A DNA stretch of 64,000 nt from Ilex aquifolium (taxonomy: Eukaryota > Streptophyta > Magnoliopsida > Aquifoliales > Aquifoliaceae), in contig OX637393.1 of NCBI GenBank assembly GCA_951799425.1, forward strand, positions 9,432,244 through 9,496,243, written 5' to 3'. Below the pieces are notes generated by a model that was not told where the DNA came from, searched no databases, and saw only the letters and a list, made by a program, of their open reading frames with translations. Within the stretch, counting starts at the first letter, position 1. Each line of letters begins with the position of its first letter. Positions 34,131 through 44,777 of this stretch are shown piece by piece. Both the position numbers and the translations under genes were made by a program.

Positions 34131-35957
34131 ATTTTTGGCACAAGAGGCGAAGTCAGTTTATTAGGGTTGGTCATTTATCAATGTAATTTGAAAATGTCAC
34201 AATTTGTAAAAAACAATCTTACATGGACTTTATTTAGTCTCAAATTGTAAAAAACAAAGCTACATATGGACCTTAGTTAGTGACTTTATTATTCTCTACC
34301 ATTATTAATTGGGATTCACCCACTATCAGTTCAATGATTATAATCCATCATATTACCAAATAAGGTTACTAAATTAAATAGAAAAAAACATTTCTCATTT
34401 ATAAATACGAAAAATAAACAAACTGTGGTTAAGAAAAAAATTGTGTAACTCAAAACAACTAGGTAGTCCGTTTTTCTTGTATTGACACTAATAGTGTGTT
34501 TGATAGAATGGATAAAAAAAATGAAGAAAGAAAAATAAGAAAGATATATTTTCTATTCTCAAACGAAAAAGAAATGTTTCCTCTCTCTTTTTGTTTTTTG
34601 GTAAAACTAAGAGAGAAGAAAATCAAAAATAAATTAATTTTTTTATGTTTGACATGAATAAAAAAGTGAAAGGAAAGAAAAAGTACACATCCTTTTTTAT
34701 GATTGTATCCACATTATAAAATTAATATGTACACAATATATCATAAATTAACAAGCTGAATGTGTGCATATTAAGGGATATAAAGATAAATAACTTAATT
34801 TTTAATATACATAATTAATTTTTTAATAAATTATATACATACTTAATTTTGAAAGAATAGCTTTTGATTACTTGAAAAGAAAACTAATTGTTTGGATGAA
34901 TTTTAGGGAGGAGTTTGGATTGACTTCTCCAAACTCTTTCAAACCCAAACCCCTCTTTGCAAATATAAGATTCAACATTTAATCCAGTCAATACTCATAT
35001 TTGGTATGCAACACATACATATGTAGGACTCACGAATATATCATAATTATTAACAATTATTTGTCCTGTAAATGACTATTTTACCCTTAATCAGTCCAAT
35101 TCATACTCATGTTAAAGGGTACAATTGTCTTTTAGATCTTTAACCCCTTACGCATCTTCCTAAACCCACCCATCCCTTATGTTTGACGAAATTCATGATC
35201 ATGAGTTTAATCTTCGAGTCAGGTACGGGCCGTGTTTGAAAACCCGAGACTGAATTTTTCATACAAACATGAGATTTGAGGATTTTTTGAACTATTTTCT
35301 CCAAACACATCTTACCAAGACCCCCGATACCCCCTTACCAAACAGCCCCCAAGTGTCTAACCCTACCTCTCTTTGTCTTTCACCTCACCAGTGTCGTATC
35401 TCTCATTCCGCCTCCTCATCTTTTCAGTTCATTCAAGTCTAGACTTTCATTTACGGGAATTTTCAGCGGTATAAGTGCTGAAAGTTACAATTTTTTAAAA
35501 TTAAGTTATAATTTTTTTGAGGTATAAGTTATAATTTCAAATACATGATTGATCATGGAATGTTAGGATCGATACCGCGTTTTTTATGATTGATTATGGA
35601 TGTTTGTGATCAATCATGACCTTCCTTGAGCATTTAAAATTTTTTCTTTTAAAGTTATAATTTTATTATACAAAATAATAAATTGTGGTACCAATACCAA
35701 ATTTTTTTTTTGAGTACGGCAGAGTTTCCCTTTATTTACATTCTATTTCTTTTATATTTTAAGCAGGTTGGTAACAGGTCGTTTCAACCCAATCACAAGC
35801 CACACATGTATTAAATAGAATAAGTTACATATATAACCTTCAAATTATAATTTTTGTATCAATTAAACCCTTTTTTTTTTGTGTGTCAATTGATCCCCTA
35901 AACTCTTTAATTGTGTCAATTGAGTTATTTTATTTGTCTCCGTTAAAATATGCCACT
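34131..35957. other. Gene-free AT-rich stretch with dispersed repeats
   Basis: No gene was recognised. 35180-35352 is the second copy of the repeat seen at 4715-4890. Purine-rich GAAAGAAAAATAAG blocks lie at 34510-34700. Confidence 0.45.
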
Positions 35958-35965
35958 CACGTGAC

Positions 35966-36294
35966 TAGGGCTGTTAATCGAACGACTCTGAACCGAGCTT
36001 GAAAAACTTGTTTCTTAATCAAGCTTAAAAAATTGTTCAAGTTTGGCTCGTTTAGGAAACGAGTCAAGCCTGAACGAGTCAAAAACAAGTCGAGTTTGAG
36101 CCAAGCCCGAGTATTTGCACATAAACGAGTCGAGCCTGTCGAGTTTGAGACGAAGTTGTAGGACTTGTTTTTTAAACGAGCTTAAAAATTTGTTCAAGTT
36201 CGGGCTTGTTTAGAAAACGAATCGAGCTTGAACGAGCTAAACCCGAGCCGAACTCAAGCCAAGCTCGAGTAGTTTAGTTTGATTAATAGCCCTA
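35966..36294. mobile_element. hAT-type MITE
   Basis: The terminal inverted repeats are TAGGGCTGTTAATC and, inverted, TAGGGCTATTAATC (one mismatch in 14). A perfect 8-bp duplication CACGTGAC lies at 35958-35965 and 36295-36302. The 329-bp interior is made of repeated CGAGC/GAGTCGAG phrases and can fold on itself. There is no coding capacity. Confidence 0.88.
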
Positions 36295-36644
36295 CACGTG
36301 ACTGTATGGTAAAAAAAAAATAAAAAGGATTCAATTGACACAATTAAAAAATTTAGGGGCTGAATTGATATAGAAAAAAGTTTAGGAACTTACTTAACAA
36401 AAGAGTCATAATTAAATATGTCAAATAGGTTATATTCTGATTACTTCTCACAATTAAGTAAATAAGCCAATAAGTTAATTAGTCATATATGAGTCATGAA
36501 TTCAAAATGACACGAAAACAAATATAATATTATACGACTCGATTGTATCTTTATTATTGCTAGATCCCATTAGTGTCAAATGGGATTTAGTAAATTTAAT
36601 GATTATTGATGAAAAATGATAAAATTTAAGATTCAAGAGGCTCC

Positions 36645-37010
36645 AATAGTTAGAGTTGATAATCGAGCAAAGTTTTGAGAGTTTGAGTCGAGTTTATCGT
36701 GCTCGTTTTTTTAAACAAGCTTAAAAAATGGGGTGAGCCTGAGCAAACTTGAATAACTCTATTATTTTATCTATAAACGAATCGAGCCAAGTTTTGAGAG
36801 TTTGAGTCGAGTTTGTCGAGCTCTTTTTTTAAACAAACATAAAAAATGAGGCGAGCTTGAGCAAAGCCTGAATAGCTCTACTATTTTATATATAAACGAA
36901 TCGAACCTTAAAAAAATTGTTCAAACTCTACTCTTTTAAAAAAATGAGTTAAACCCGAAACCGAACCCAAAATAAACCAAGTTCAAATATTTCGACACGA
37001 TTAACAGTAC
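36645..37010. repeat. Relative of the neighbouring MITE with an internal tandem duplication
   Basis: Two adjacent copies of about 125 bp (about 36666-36782 and 36783-36905) share AAGTTTTGAGAGTTTGAGTC, the TTTTTTTAAACAA block and TATAAACGAATCGA. The vocabulary of cgagcttgag/gagtcgag words matches the MITE at 35966-36294. Clear ends or a target duplication were not found. Confidence 0.6.
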
Positions 37011-37354
37011 TATCAATACCCACCGCTTAAAATTTTAAACCTCCCTCGTGTCTCACTTTGACTGGGCAAAAAAAGCGCGCCCTATTTCCAATTGGAGGGA
37101 GGATAAGTATCTTTCTACTCTCTGAATTTAAAACCAAAGACTGAAACACTATGAAATGAATCCTCCGCCTCTATCACTCAAATCAAAATTGAAATCTTCC
37201 CTCAGAAAACAACTTTGAATTCAATCCTCCAAATCCCAATTCTCCCCTCCAAAAAATACCCATTTCCCCACCATTACAAATACCCCTTCTCCTCCCTTTG
37301 CACTCACCCTTCTCTCTCAGTCTCTCTCAAACACACACATACAGAAAGAGAGCA

Positions 37355-37681
37355 ATGGCTATCCTTTCTCTCTCTGAAAACAGTAGAAACAAAGAGAACA
37401 TACCACCTTTCTCATCAGAACAAGATACAACAGTTTCAGCAATACCCATATTTCCAACCAAAAATAAAAGAAGGTTGAGAAAGCCACTTGAGGACATCAC
37501 CAACTTCTTCTACCCAACACCTATCTATTCAAGTCCAATCCCAGAGAACCCATTTCCTCTTGCTTCCTGCTCTTGTTTGGTCTGCAAAACGAATCGACGA
37601 AAAAGGAGAGCTGAGTTTGATCTTTATTCTCCTATGTTGAAGAACACCAGATCTGTTTCTTTGAGGAAGGGTTTTAGATAA
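37355..37681 (+). CDS. Small protein with KEN box and destruction box
   Basis: A single-exon 108-residue frame starts ATGGCTATCCTTTCT. It carries SRNKENIPP, a canonical KEN box followed by the Pro pair often seen after it, at residues 11-18, and RKPLEDITN, which fits the RxxLxxIxN destruction box, at about residues 42-50. Both are recognition degrons of the anaphase-promoting complex. A basic cluster CKTNRRKRRAEFD follows, then a basic C-terminus. The upstream 150 bp is a C- and CT-rich leader typical of plant 5' UTRs. I do not recognise a named family. A cell-cycle-phased protein degraded by APC/C is inferred from the motifs only; the frame has no homologous domain that I can name. Confidence 0.65.
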   Translation: MAILSLSENSRNKENIPPFSSEQDTTVSAIPIFPTKNKRRLRKPLEDITNFFYPTPIYSSPIPENPFPLASCSCLVCKTNRRKRRAEFDLYSPMLKNTRSVSLRKGFR

Positions 37682-38290
37682 AGCCACTCTACTAGTTAGT
37701 TTTTTTTTTTTTTTTTTAAAGTCAGTTCTCTCAGCTGATTTTTCACTTTAATTGTTTGTTCTTCCTCTTCATTTTCTTCCTGGGTCTTGACTGACCATCA
37801 TTTATAATGGAAATTCCTTGAAAATGTTGTTGTTTAAAGATACTAAATACAATTGATATGAATTTCTCTTATGTGTTGGTTCTTGCTGTGGTACTTCATG
37901 TGCAAAATAAGATTGGCATTGAGTTTTTTTTTTTTTTTTTAAATTGTGACATGTTCAAATTTTTTTCAATTCATATTTCCATTAATTTATAAATATGTAT
38001 AGCTAAGTTTGTGTTATGTATAATCTATTTTGATTCATTTATTGTATAATCTATTAAGTTTATCTCTTTATTACCCAAATCCATTCAAATTACACTTAAA
38101 CTCACCAAGTTTGTATCAATTTTGGGTTAGATTTGTAACTTGTATTTGAAATTTTCAGGATATTTGGATTTATAACGGTGATTTTGAAAATTTGACAAAG
38201 TTTGTAACTACTTTGAATTGTAATTTTTTTTTTCAATTGGACTTGTAAGGACCCAATTGTACACTGCCAGATGTTATGCATGCTAAAAAG
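37682..38290. other. 3' flank of the KEN-box gene
   Basis: Presumed 3' UTR and AT-rich spacer with T runs at 37699-37717 and 37924-37940. No gene was seen. Confidence 0.4.
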
Positions 38291-38475
38291 TATGGGTGTC
38301 AATCGTGTTGTGTTTGTGTGACTTACGTGTCGTGTTATTCGTGTTGTGTTTGGGTCAAGTGTGTTCTGAGTATTAAATATTAGTCTAGATTATTATTATG
38401 CATATTTAATAATTGTATCAATTTTATAATCGTGTGTGTCAAATTCGTGTTAACGGGTCAAAGCTGACACCCATA
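38291..38475. mobile_element. Short TIR element (MITE-like)
   Basis: Perfect 11-bp inverted ends TATGGGTGTCA and TGACACCCATA bound 185 bp; if the outer TA pairs are a target duplication, the element proper is 38293-38473. The interior has GTGTCGTGTTATTCGTGTTG-like words related to the ACACGA repeats at 33868 and 57430. It is non-coding. Confidence 0.65.
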
Positions 38476-39150
38476 TTAAAAGGTAATAATTTGTGTAACT
38501 AAACAGTTGGTTTAGTAAGTAAGATGCTAACACTGGTACTGATGCATCATAAGATCCCCATAAAAAAAATTTGTGAGAATAAGATTTGCAACAATCATGT
38601 CACCGGTTCATTCTCAAGAAAATCTAATAGTGAATCACCCAAAATTGAATAAGATTATGGTATTGAAAATTATATGATAACCAACAAGCACATGAACCTA
38701 ATTTATGAAAGTTTGGAACCACTTGAACCCCTCAATTATTTACCAATATATAGTCATTTTTAAACAAATTTACAAATTTATAACAGTTTTAAACTTATTT
38801 ATTAATCTAGAACATTTTTTTGAAAGTGAAATTAACAAATCTGCTTTATCAGAATTTTAAAAAGTGAATTTTTTGACTCTGTTTTCAAAAAGTGCCGTAA
38901 TAAGTGAAAGTAGATTTGTTGACTCCGCATTTTACATGAAAGTGGATTTGTTGAATTCATTTTTAAAAAGTGCCTTAAATTGATAAATAAGTTTAAAATT
39001 GTTGTAGATTGGTAAATTTGTTTAAAAACGGTCGTACATTGATAAATAATTCCATCATCCCCCTACCCCCCCTCCCCAAAAAGGGAAAAAAACAAGGAAA
39101 AAGAGGGAAATATACATGATATTTATTATTTCAGGATGTATGTATCAGAG
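38476..39150. other. Gene-free spacer with a small inverted repeat
   Basis: The segment at about 38735-39055 has arms CAATATATAGTCATTTTTAAAC... and, inverted, ...GTTTAAAAACGGTCGTACATTG, with related GTGGATTTGTTGA phrases repeated inside. It may be another MITE; the target duplication was not resolved. Confidence 0.35.
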
Positions 39151-42100
39151 TTACTGAGGCGTTTCAAGGTCTGGTCTTTGGTCAAGTGCTTCTATTGTTG
39201 AGACATCTGGAAATGCATCTGGGTAAGTTGCTGAAATCTTTGCCTTCAGACTCCTAACAATTCAGAACAAAACCCAAATTATCACTTGCTCATCAATGGT
39301 ATAGATGACCAACAAAAAGGCCAAAGTACATAGGAATTGGGAAAGAGAGTAATCAAACAGACTTGTACATAGCTAACATCCATCAAAAGAATAAAGGAAA
39401 ACAAAGATATAAGATGAAAGTAACAGACTAATTTCAGTGGTCATTGTTCAACACATTGATCATTGGATGACATTAAAGCACCTAATTCGGTGGATTGGCC
39501 AATCGGGCTCGTATACTAGCTTAGAAGGTTTTACACACTGGACAGGAACAAGCTTCAATACCTTTCTAATGGGTGACCTGACTCAGAAATGCCCACTTAA
39601 CATTCATTACATACTATCACCAAACTCAACTAAAAATGCTCATTGAACTTGCTTGATAAACATTCATAACCTTCCAGAACCCAACTTCAATACCACGTTA
39701 AAGCTTGCAACTCACAACTATTGACCATGAGTGAGAGGTCCACATTCCTTGTCTACTAGCTTGTAAGGTCTTACTGATATGAAACAGGTGTGCAACAGAT
39801 AACAAGCTTGAAAGCCACCCTCGCCCCTGCAGCCCCCCACAGCTCCCTCCCTCACCTTGCAGCCACCACACAACCCCTCCCCATACCCCTCCTCAATAGT
39901 TCCCTCCGCCCACCCTACAACGCAGCTTCCTCCCTGTCCAATCCAATCCCTTCCCCACCCACCCCAAAACCCCCTCCCCCTTCCTCTGTCGGCCCAAATC
40001 CCTCTACAAAAGTTAGATTCATGCCTCCAGTTTAAGTACATAAACAATGGGCTCAGAAAGAAGAAGAAGAATTGTTTCAGCTTTGAAGTTTTCTTCAAAA
40101 GTTGCACCAAAAGCTTTTGCTTTTCAATGGTTGAGCATTGGACAAGAGAAGAGCATGCAAATAACTGGATCATATCCACCTTAATATCATTGACGTTGAG
40201 ACATGACAAAATCGTGGGTGAAAACACCACGTGACACTAAACACAAATTGACGAGAGCATAAACCATATGCTGCGTAGAGACCAAGCTTGAAACCTTGAA
40301 TATAGCAAACCAAAGTGCAAGGTTTGTAATACATTTCTTAGTGTATGCTAGGATATTTCCAGATAAATGATAATTCAACAGCCTAACAGGCACCATAATA
40401 ATACAACTCCCATCATAGCAAGTTCTCAAATACTAAGCAATAAATAATCACCTGAGATTAGAATAGTGAAAAAAAAAAAGAAAAAAAGAACTGGAAATGA
40501 CCATACCTCAGCTTCTGGAATATGTAGTCCAGGTCTGATTTCATAGATTTTAAAAGACGCGTGTTTCTCGAAAAATCACTAGAAACCTCAGCAAAGCAAT
40601 GCTTTGAATGCTCATTAAAATGAGAAATGGTTGCATTGCTGTCCTGCAATCTTCCTAATCTGTGATTTGGGGGCACAGAGGAGTAGATAAAAAATACAGA
40701 AGTCCACAGATCAGTCACCAGCTCAAGGCACCATCACAATTAAGGAACTGATGCTGTCAAAATACTGAAGCCAACTTGCTTATCCTAAAAAATCTAAAAT
40801 ATCTTAAGTTAAAAATTTATGAGAACTATTAACCACTGACAGCTCTGCAAGCTTCAGTTACCCGAGAAGAATGTAACAACATATTTAAATAAGAACAATG
40901 TTACGCATACCAAAAATTTTACCAAAAAACATTTTTACCAAATGAGTTGACAAATTCATATCACTCCTCGGCTGATGAATTGATGCTCAAAATGCTTTTG
41001 ATACGACATGGAACCTGCCAACTCATTAGATACAAATGTTTTTGGTAAAACGTTTGGTATGAATATGATGTAGAACAGAGTGTAGGCTTGGATCCATCTT
41101 GACCTTGACAACCCAAATATAATGGACCTTAGATAGATATCCAACTTGAACCCAACTTCTAGAAGTTTCTAAAAAGCTATTAATGTGAGTAGTTGAGAGA
41201 TGTAGTTGGATGATAATAGAGTTATCAGTGTCAGTAGGTGAAGTTGGTAGATATATTTGAAAAATATATTAAATTAGGTAGTTAAGAGATGATAAAGTTA
41301 TTATAAGTGGTTAGATGCATTAAATATAGGTAGGTGGTAGATAGTAGAAAAGCCCTATATAAAGGGTCTTTGTCTAACCATTTGAATCATCCGGGTTTGA
41401 AATCAATAATATTTCTTGAGAGTTTTCTCTTATTTTCTCTGTGGATTCAGAGTGTTTGTGTTTTTTACACTTAGAAACGGTGATTTCCTTGTGTAATAGC
41501 ATTGTACTCTAAAAACTCCCCCACCTGTGGCCTCTACTGTATGGCACATCGACGTGAACAAATCATGTTGTCATAGAGGTATGGAGGTTTTAGTGCGAAA
41601 CTTTGTTTGCTTTGATACCATTTCTAATAATCAACTTGCATCCTAAAAGCTGACATTGTTTGCCCTTTTCTATCAGCTCAAGTTTTCAAAATGGTAGCTT
41701 GTTAATGTGAAACTGAAGCAAGAAGTTCATGCATTTGAACATCATCAACTCACTAGAACTAGTTTCAGGTAAGTTGCCTGCCCATCCATGAGGGAAAGAG
41801 ACAAGAAAATATTTTTATATCCTTTGCTAATAGCTCAACCTTTTGTTCCAGCAAGAAATGAAGACTTGATATTTTAAAATCCCTCAATTCTGGTAGTCAT
41901 TCCCTGTGACCTATTTGTTTGTTAGACAAGGGAGGGTCCGCTACTCCAAGGGTTAGAAAAAGCTTGATATGCATTATTTGGTAACCCTGACAATAATAAG
42001 ATTTTAAAGCATTTGCTCTAAAAGCTTATTATGGTGAGTAACAACAATTATATGCTTGGTAATGGATCAAAAGTAATGCCAACCAATATCAAAAAGAAAT

Positions 42101-43889
42101 TCATAGCAGCCCCCTCCTTAATCTAGTTATCCATCCCTCTTTAGGATTTCAATCTAGTGATCAAAGGTCATTATCCAGTTTAATCTCAGTTTTAGGAAGG
42201 GTGAATTGTGTACTGCTCATCATGGTTCAAGGTCGCGATATTGGCTATCGACTTGAAGAGCTCTGAGACACATCGATCACGGTGCGGTATCGGGCGATAC
42301 GAAAAAAAAAATGTTGAACATGACGAAAAATTTAGGTCATATCGAGGCGTCGTGAAACCGTATCAACCAATTCGGTGACGATATTTCGGCGACTCGAGAT
42401 TGACTCGAATACAACTCGGACGACTCGGCCAAGTTGTGCGAGATTCGGGGTTTATATATATCGTGTAACGGTATCGTCTCCGAAAGTGTCGAGACGGATA
42501 CGATTCGGCCGACTTGTATCGGTATCGGGCGATACTTTGAACCATGCTACTCATGGTTCAAAGTATTAGCCGATACTGATATGAGTTGGTTGAGTCATAT
42601 CCGACTCGACACTTTCGGAGACGATACCGTTACATGATATGTACAAATTCCGAGTCTCGCACAACTCGGCCGAGTCGTCTGAGTTGTATCCAAACCAATT
42701 CCGAGTCGGCGAAATATTGTCACCGAATCAGCCGATACAATTATAGCATATGCATTGCATTATATACCCAAAGTGGCTGCCCTTAAATTTGGATCCATAA
42801 CTGTTAATCTGAGCACTTAATCAGTGCTAGGCAATGAACCCCATTTCGCCATGGTGAAAGGAAGATTTCACCAAACATTTTCTCTTCCAATTAAATTAAA
42901 ACCACTAATTGAAATTCTACAAGCAATTTAAAAAAAGGTATTATAGCATATTGCCAATAGAGAAATAAATACATATAAGCACATATGAGTATAAGGTTAT
43001 CTATCTACATATAATAAATAATTTAGAGGTGAGAGAGCTTGAAAATTATTCCCTCCCCATTTTCTAATTTTCATAGAATTTAAATTTTTTTAATTCAAAA
43101 CTTAAGACTTCCTCCAATCATGGACACTATCACGTCTCATTTGTAACAACTCTTCAACTTCTTCATAACTAACCAAGCTAGTTTATTAATAAAAGGGTTA
43201 ATCTCAAATTACACATTGAAAAGATCTTTTGAACCTCAATTTGCACTCTCAAAGATAAAAAAATTTAATTTGTACTCTCAAAATTAGAAATCTGTATCAA
43301 TAATACTCACGTCAAGCTAACAGTGGTCAGTTTGTCTTTTAAAATTAAATGAATAAATTACACCTAAACCCCTCATACTTGGCACTTAATCACCTAGACC
43401 TCATATTTGAAATATTACACTTACATTCCTCTAGAATCCAAATATGACTAAAACATTTTCCCCAATTGGGCATCCAAATAATTAAATAATGTATTATATT
43501 TGATATAAAGAAACATTATATAAATACTTTCATTATATTGGGCATTTAAATAATAAACTTGATTTTAAACTTTAGAGTACAATTGAGTCACAAAATAAAG
43601 GGTAGTATGAAAATTATAATTTTTTATTAAGATGAAATTATATTTTTTAACAACGACCCTTTACATGTGCACAACCGTCATGAGGTGTAAGAATAATATT
43701 CTATGAGGGGTATAAATGACTAAGTGACAAGCATGAGACACAAACTGGCGGTAGGTAGTTTCAGGTGTGCATTAATATAAATTTTTATTTTTGAGTGTGT
43801 AAATTGAGATTCAAAAGATCTTCTAAGGTACAATTTGCGATTAACTCTTAATAAAATCACTTAATTTACCAAGAAACAAAATGACAAAT

Positions 43890-43921
<32 letters not shown>

Positions 43922-44042
43922 TGTACGTTAGGCGCTGGAATTGATTGAGAGAATCCAAATCCTGGGAACTGAGTAAGGCTTTGAATTGAGAAGAAGCCTC
44001 TACGGACGCGACTCTGATCGACTCTTTCTCTGATTGCTCCAT
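39151..44042 (-). CDS. KXD1: KxDL motif-containing protein (KXD1 homologue), three exons
   Basis: The coding exons are 44042-43927, 40659-40507 and 39250-39151, with GT-AG introns whose phases fit (2, 2), giving 122 residues. Exon 1 reads MEQSEKESIRVASVEASSQF and DLDSLNQFQRL. Exon 2 reads LGRLQDSNATISHFNEHSK and contains the hallmark Lys-x-Asp-Leu in SMKSDLDYIFQKL. Exon 3 reads KAKISATYPDAFPDVSTIE and stops. Animal KXD1 is a subunit of the BLOC-1-related BORC complex that positions lysosomes; the role in plants is not settled. The protein is predicted to be mostly helical coiled coil. Intron 1 is about 3.27 kb and is filled with MITEs; intron 2 is about 1.26 kb. The family call is firm. Confidence 0.88.
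39780..40010. repeat. C-rich low-complexity segment in KXD1 intron 2
   Basis: CCCCTCC, CACCC and CCAATCC words without a fixed period. Pro-rich frames read across it are compositional and are not called as genes. Confidence 0.6.
40906..41061. mobile_element. Short MITE in KXD1 intron 1
   Basis: The ends CATACCAAAAATTTTACC and, inverted, CATACCAAACGTTTTACC match closely. The match continues through ACATTT and AATGAGTTG, giving arms of about 45 bp in a 156-bp element. A target duplication could not be fixed. Confidence 0.6.
42221..42546. mobile_element. TIR element with CATGGTTCAA ends in KXD1 intron 1
   Basis: The inverted ends are CATGGTTCAAGGT and CATGGTTCAAAGT. The flanking octamers CTGCTCAT (42213-42220) and CTACTCAT (42547-42554) match at 7 of 8, consistent with a hAT-type duplication. 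The interior is rich in CGATA and GACTCG words and forms partial foldbacks. Confidence 0.7.
42552..42745. mobile_element. Second, partial copy of the CATGGTTCAA element, inverted
   Basis: It begins CATGGTTCAAAGTATTAGCCGATAC and continues as a reverse-complement relative of the right part of the 42221-42546 element (GACACTTTCGGAGACGATAC and GAGTCTCGCACAACTCGGCC shared). The two copies stand head to head a few bases apart, and the far end is missing. Confidence 0.65.
43195..43847. mobile_element. Mutator-type MITE in KXD1 intron 1
   Basis: A perfect 9-bp duplication TTAATAAAA lies at 43186-43194 and 43848-43856. The inverted ends GGGTTAATCTCAAATT and GAGTTAATCGCAAATT extend inward through AAGATCTTTTGAA to at least 60 bp. 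The 653-bp element has no coding content and ends about 80 bp from the splice donor of exon 1. Confidence 0.88.
43893..43921. repeat. AG/CT microsatellite just inside KXD1 intron 1
   Basis: About fourteen AG units. On the sense strand the intron starts GTACAC and then runs straight into (TC)n, so the donor is separated from the microsatellite by only a few bases. Confidence 0.8.
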
Positions 44043-44777
44043 CTCTCTGGTTTTGCTCCTGCCTCTGGGCTGTGATGGTTTATGTAAGCTACACCACAGA
44101 GACACTAGAGTGTAGGATAGGGACTCTGGAGTGTAGGATAGAAAATTTATGGATAAATTTCATCCAAAGACCCGTGACATTTGACTAAATGACACCAAAT
44201 CATTACAAACATAACACGCAACCTTTGAATTTTAAAACGCACAACAAAAAGACTAATTGTGAGGACATGGTCTCATTATTGCATCGCATATTTACTCGGG
44301 AGTTGTCTACGGTACCCACAAAAATAATTTCAGTATCATATCAATATTTATTATATTTGTAAGTATGTTTATCATTGTTATGTGAGTTTTTATCATTGTT
44401 ATGTGAGTTTTTATCATTATTCTGATACTAAAGAAAAATTGTAAAAATAATTGTCATAACAGTGTTAAAAATATCCACAAATATAATAAATCACTCACAC
44501 AAATGGTAATTTTTTTTGTACCGAAAAAAAAGATAAAAATAGTAACCATAATAGTGGTAAAACATTTACAACAGTAGTAAAAATACCCATAAAAATGATA
44601 AATCATTTACAAAAGTGATAATTTTTTTTGTTGTAAAATGACCAACAAAAATTGTAAAAACACCCATTAAAATAGGAAAATTTAGAGATGCAATACTGAA
44701 TTTTTTTTGTCGATATCGCAGTCAAATCCCTATAATAGATGTTAGAGACCCTAACGAAAAAAGATGATATTAGCTAA
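44043..44777. other. Upstream region of KXD1, gene-free
   Basis: The KXD1 leader and promoter should begin here (sense direction leftward). 44330-44690 carries repeated phrases such as TTTTTATCATTGTTATGTGAG and CCATAAAAATGATAAATCATTTAC, probably a minisatellite or part of a TIR element. No gene was seen. Confidence 0.4.

Noticed and set aside
34887-35352. Possible TIR element with TTGTTTGG-like ends
   Set aside because: The end similarity is too weak and no target duplication was found; only the dispersed repeat at its right end was recorded.
39790-40234. Pro-rich frames on both strands
   Set aside because: C-rich low-complexity DNA within KXD1 intron 2; no conserved domain.
41165-41510. 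LTR-like segment with TATATAAAGG promoter-like box
   Set aside because: No paired ends or target duplication were found, and a primer-site-like motif near 41620 is on the wrong strand.
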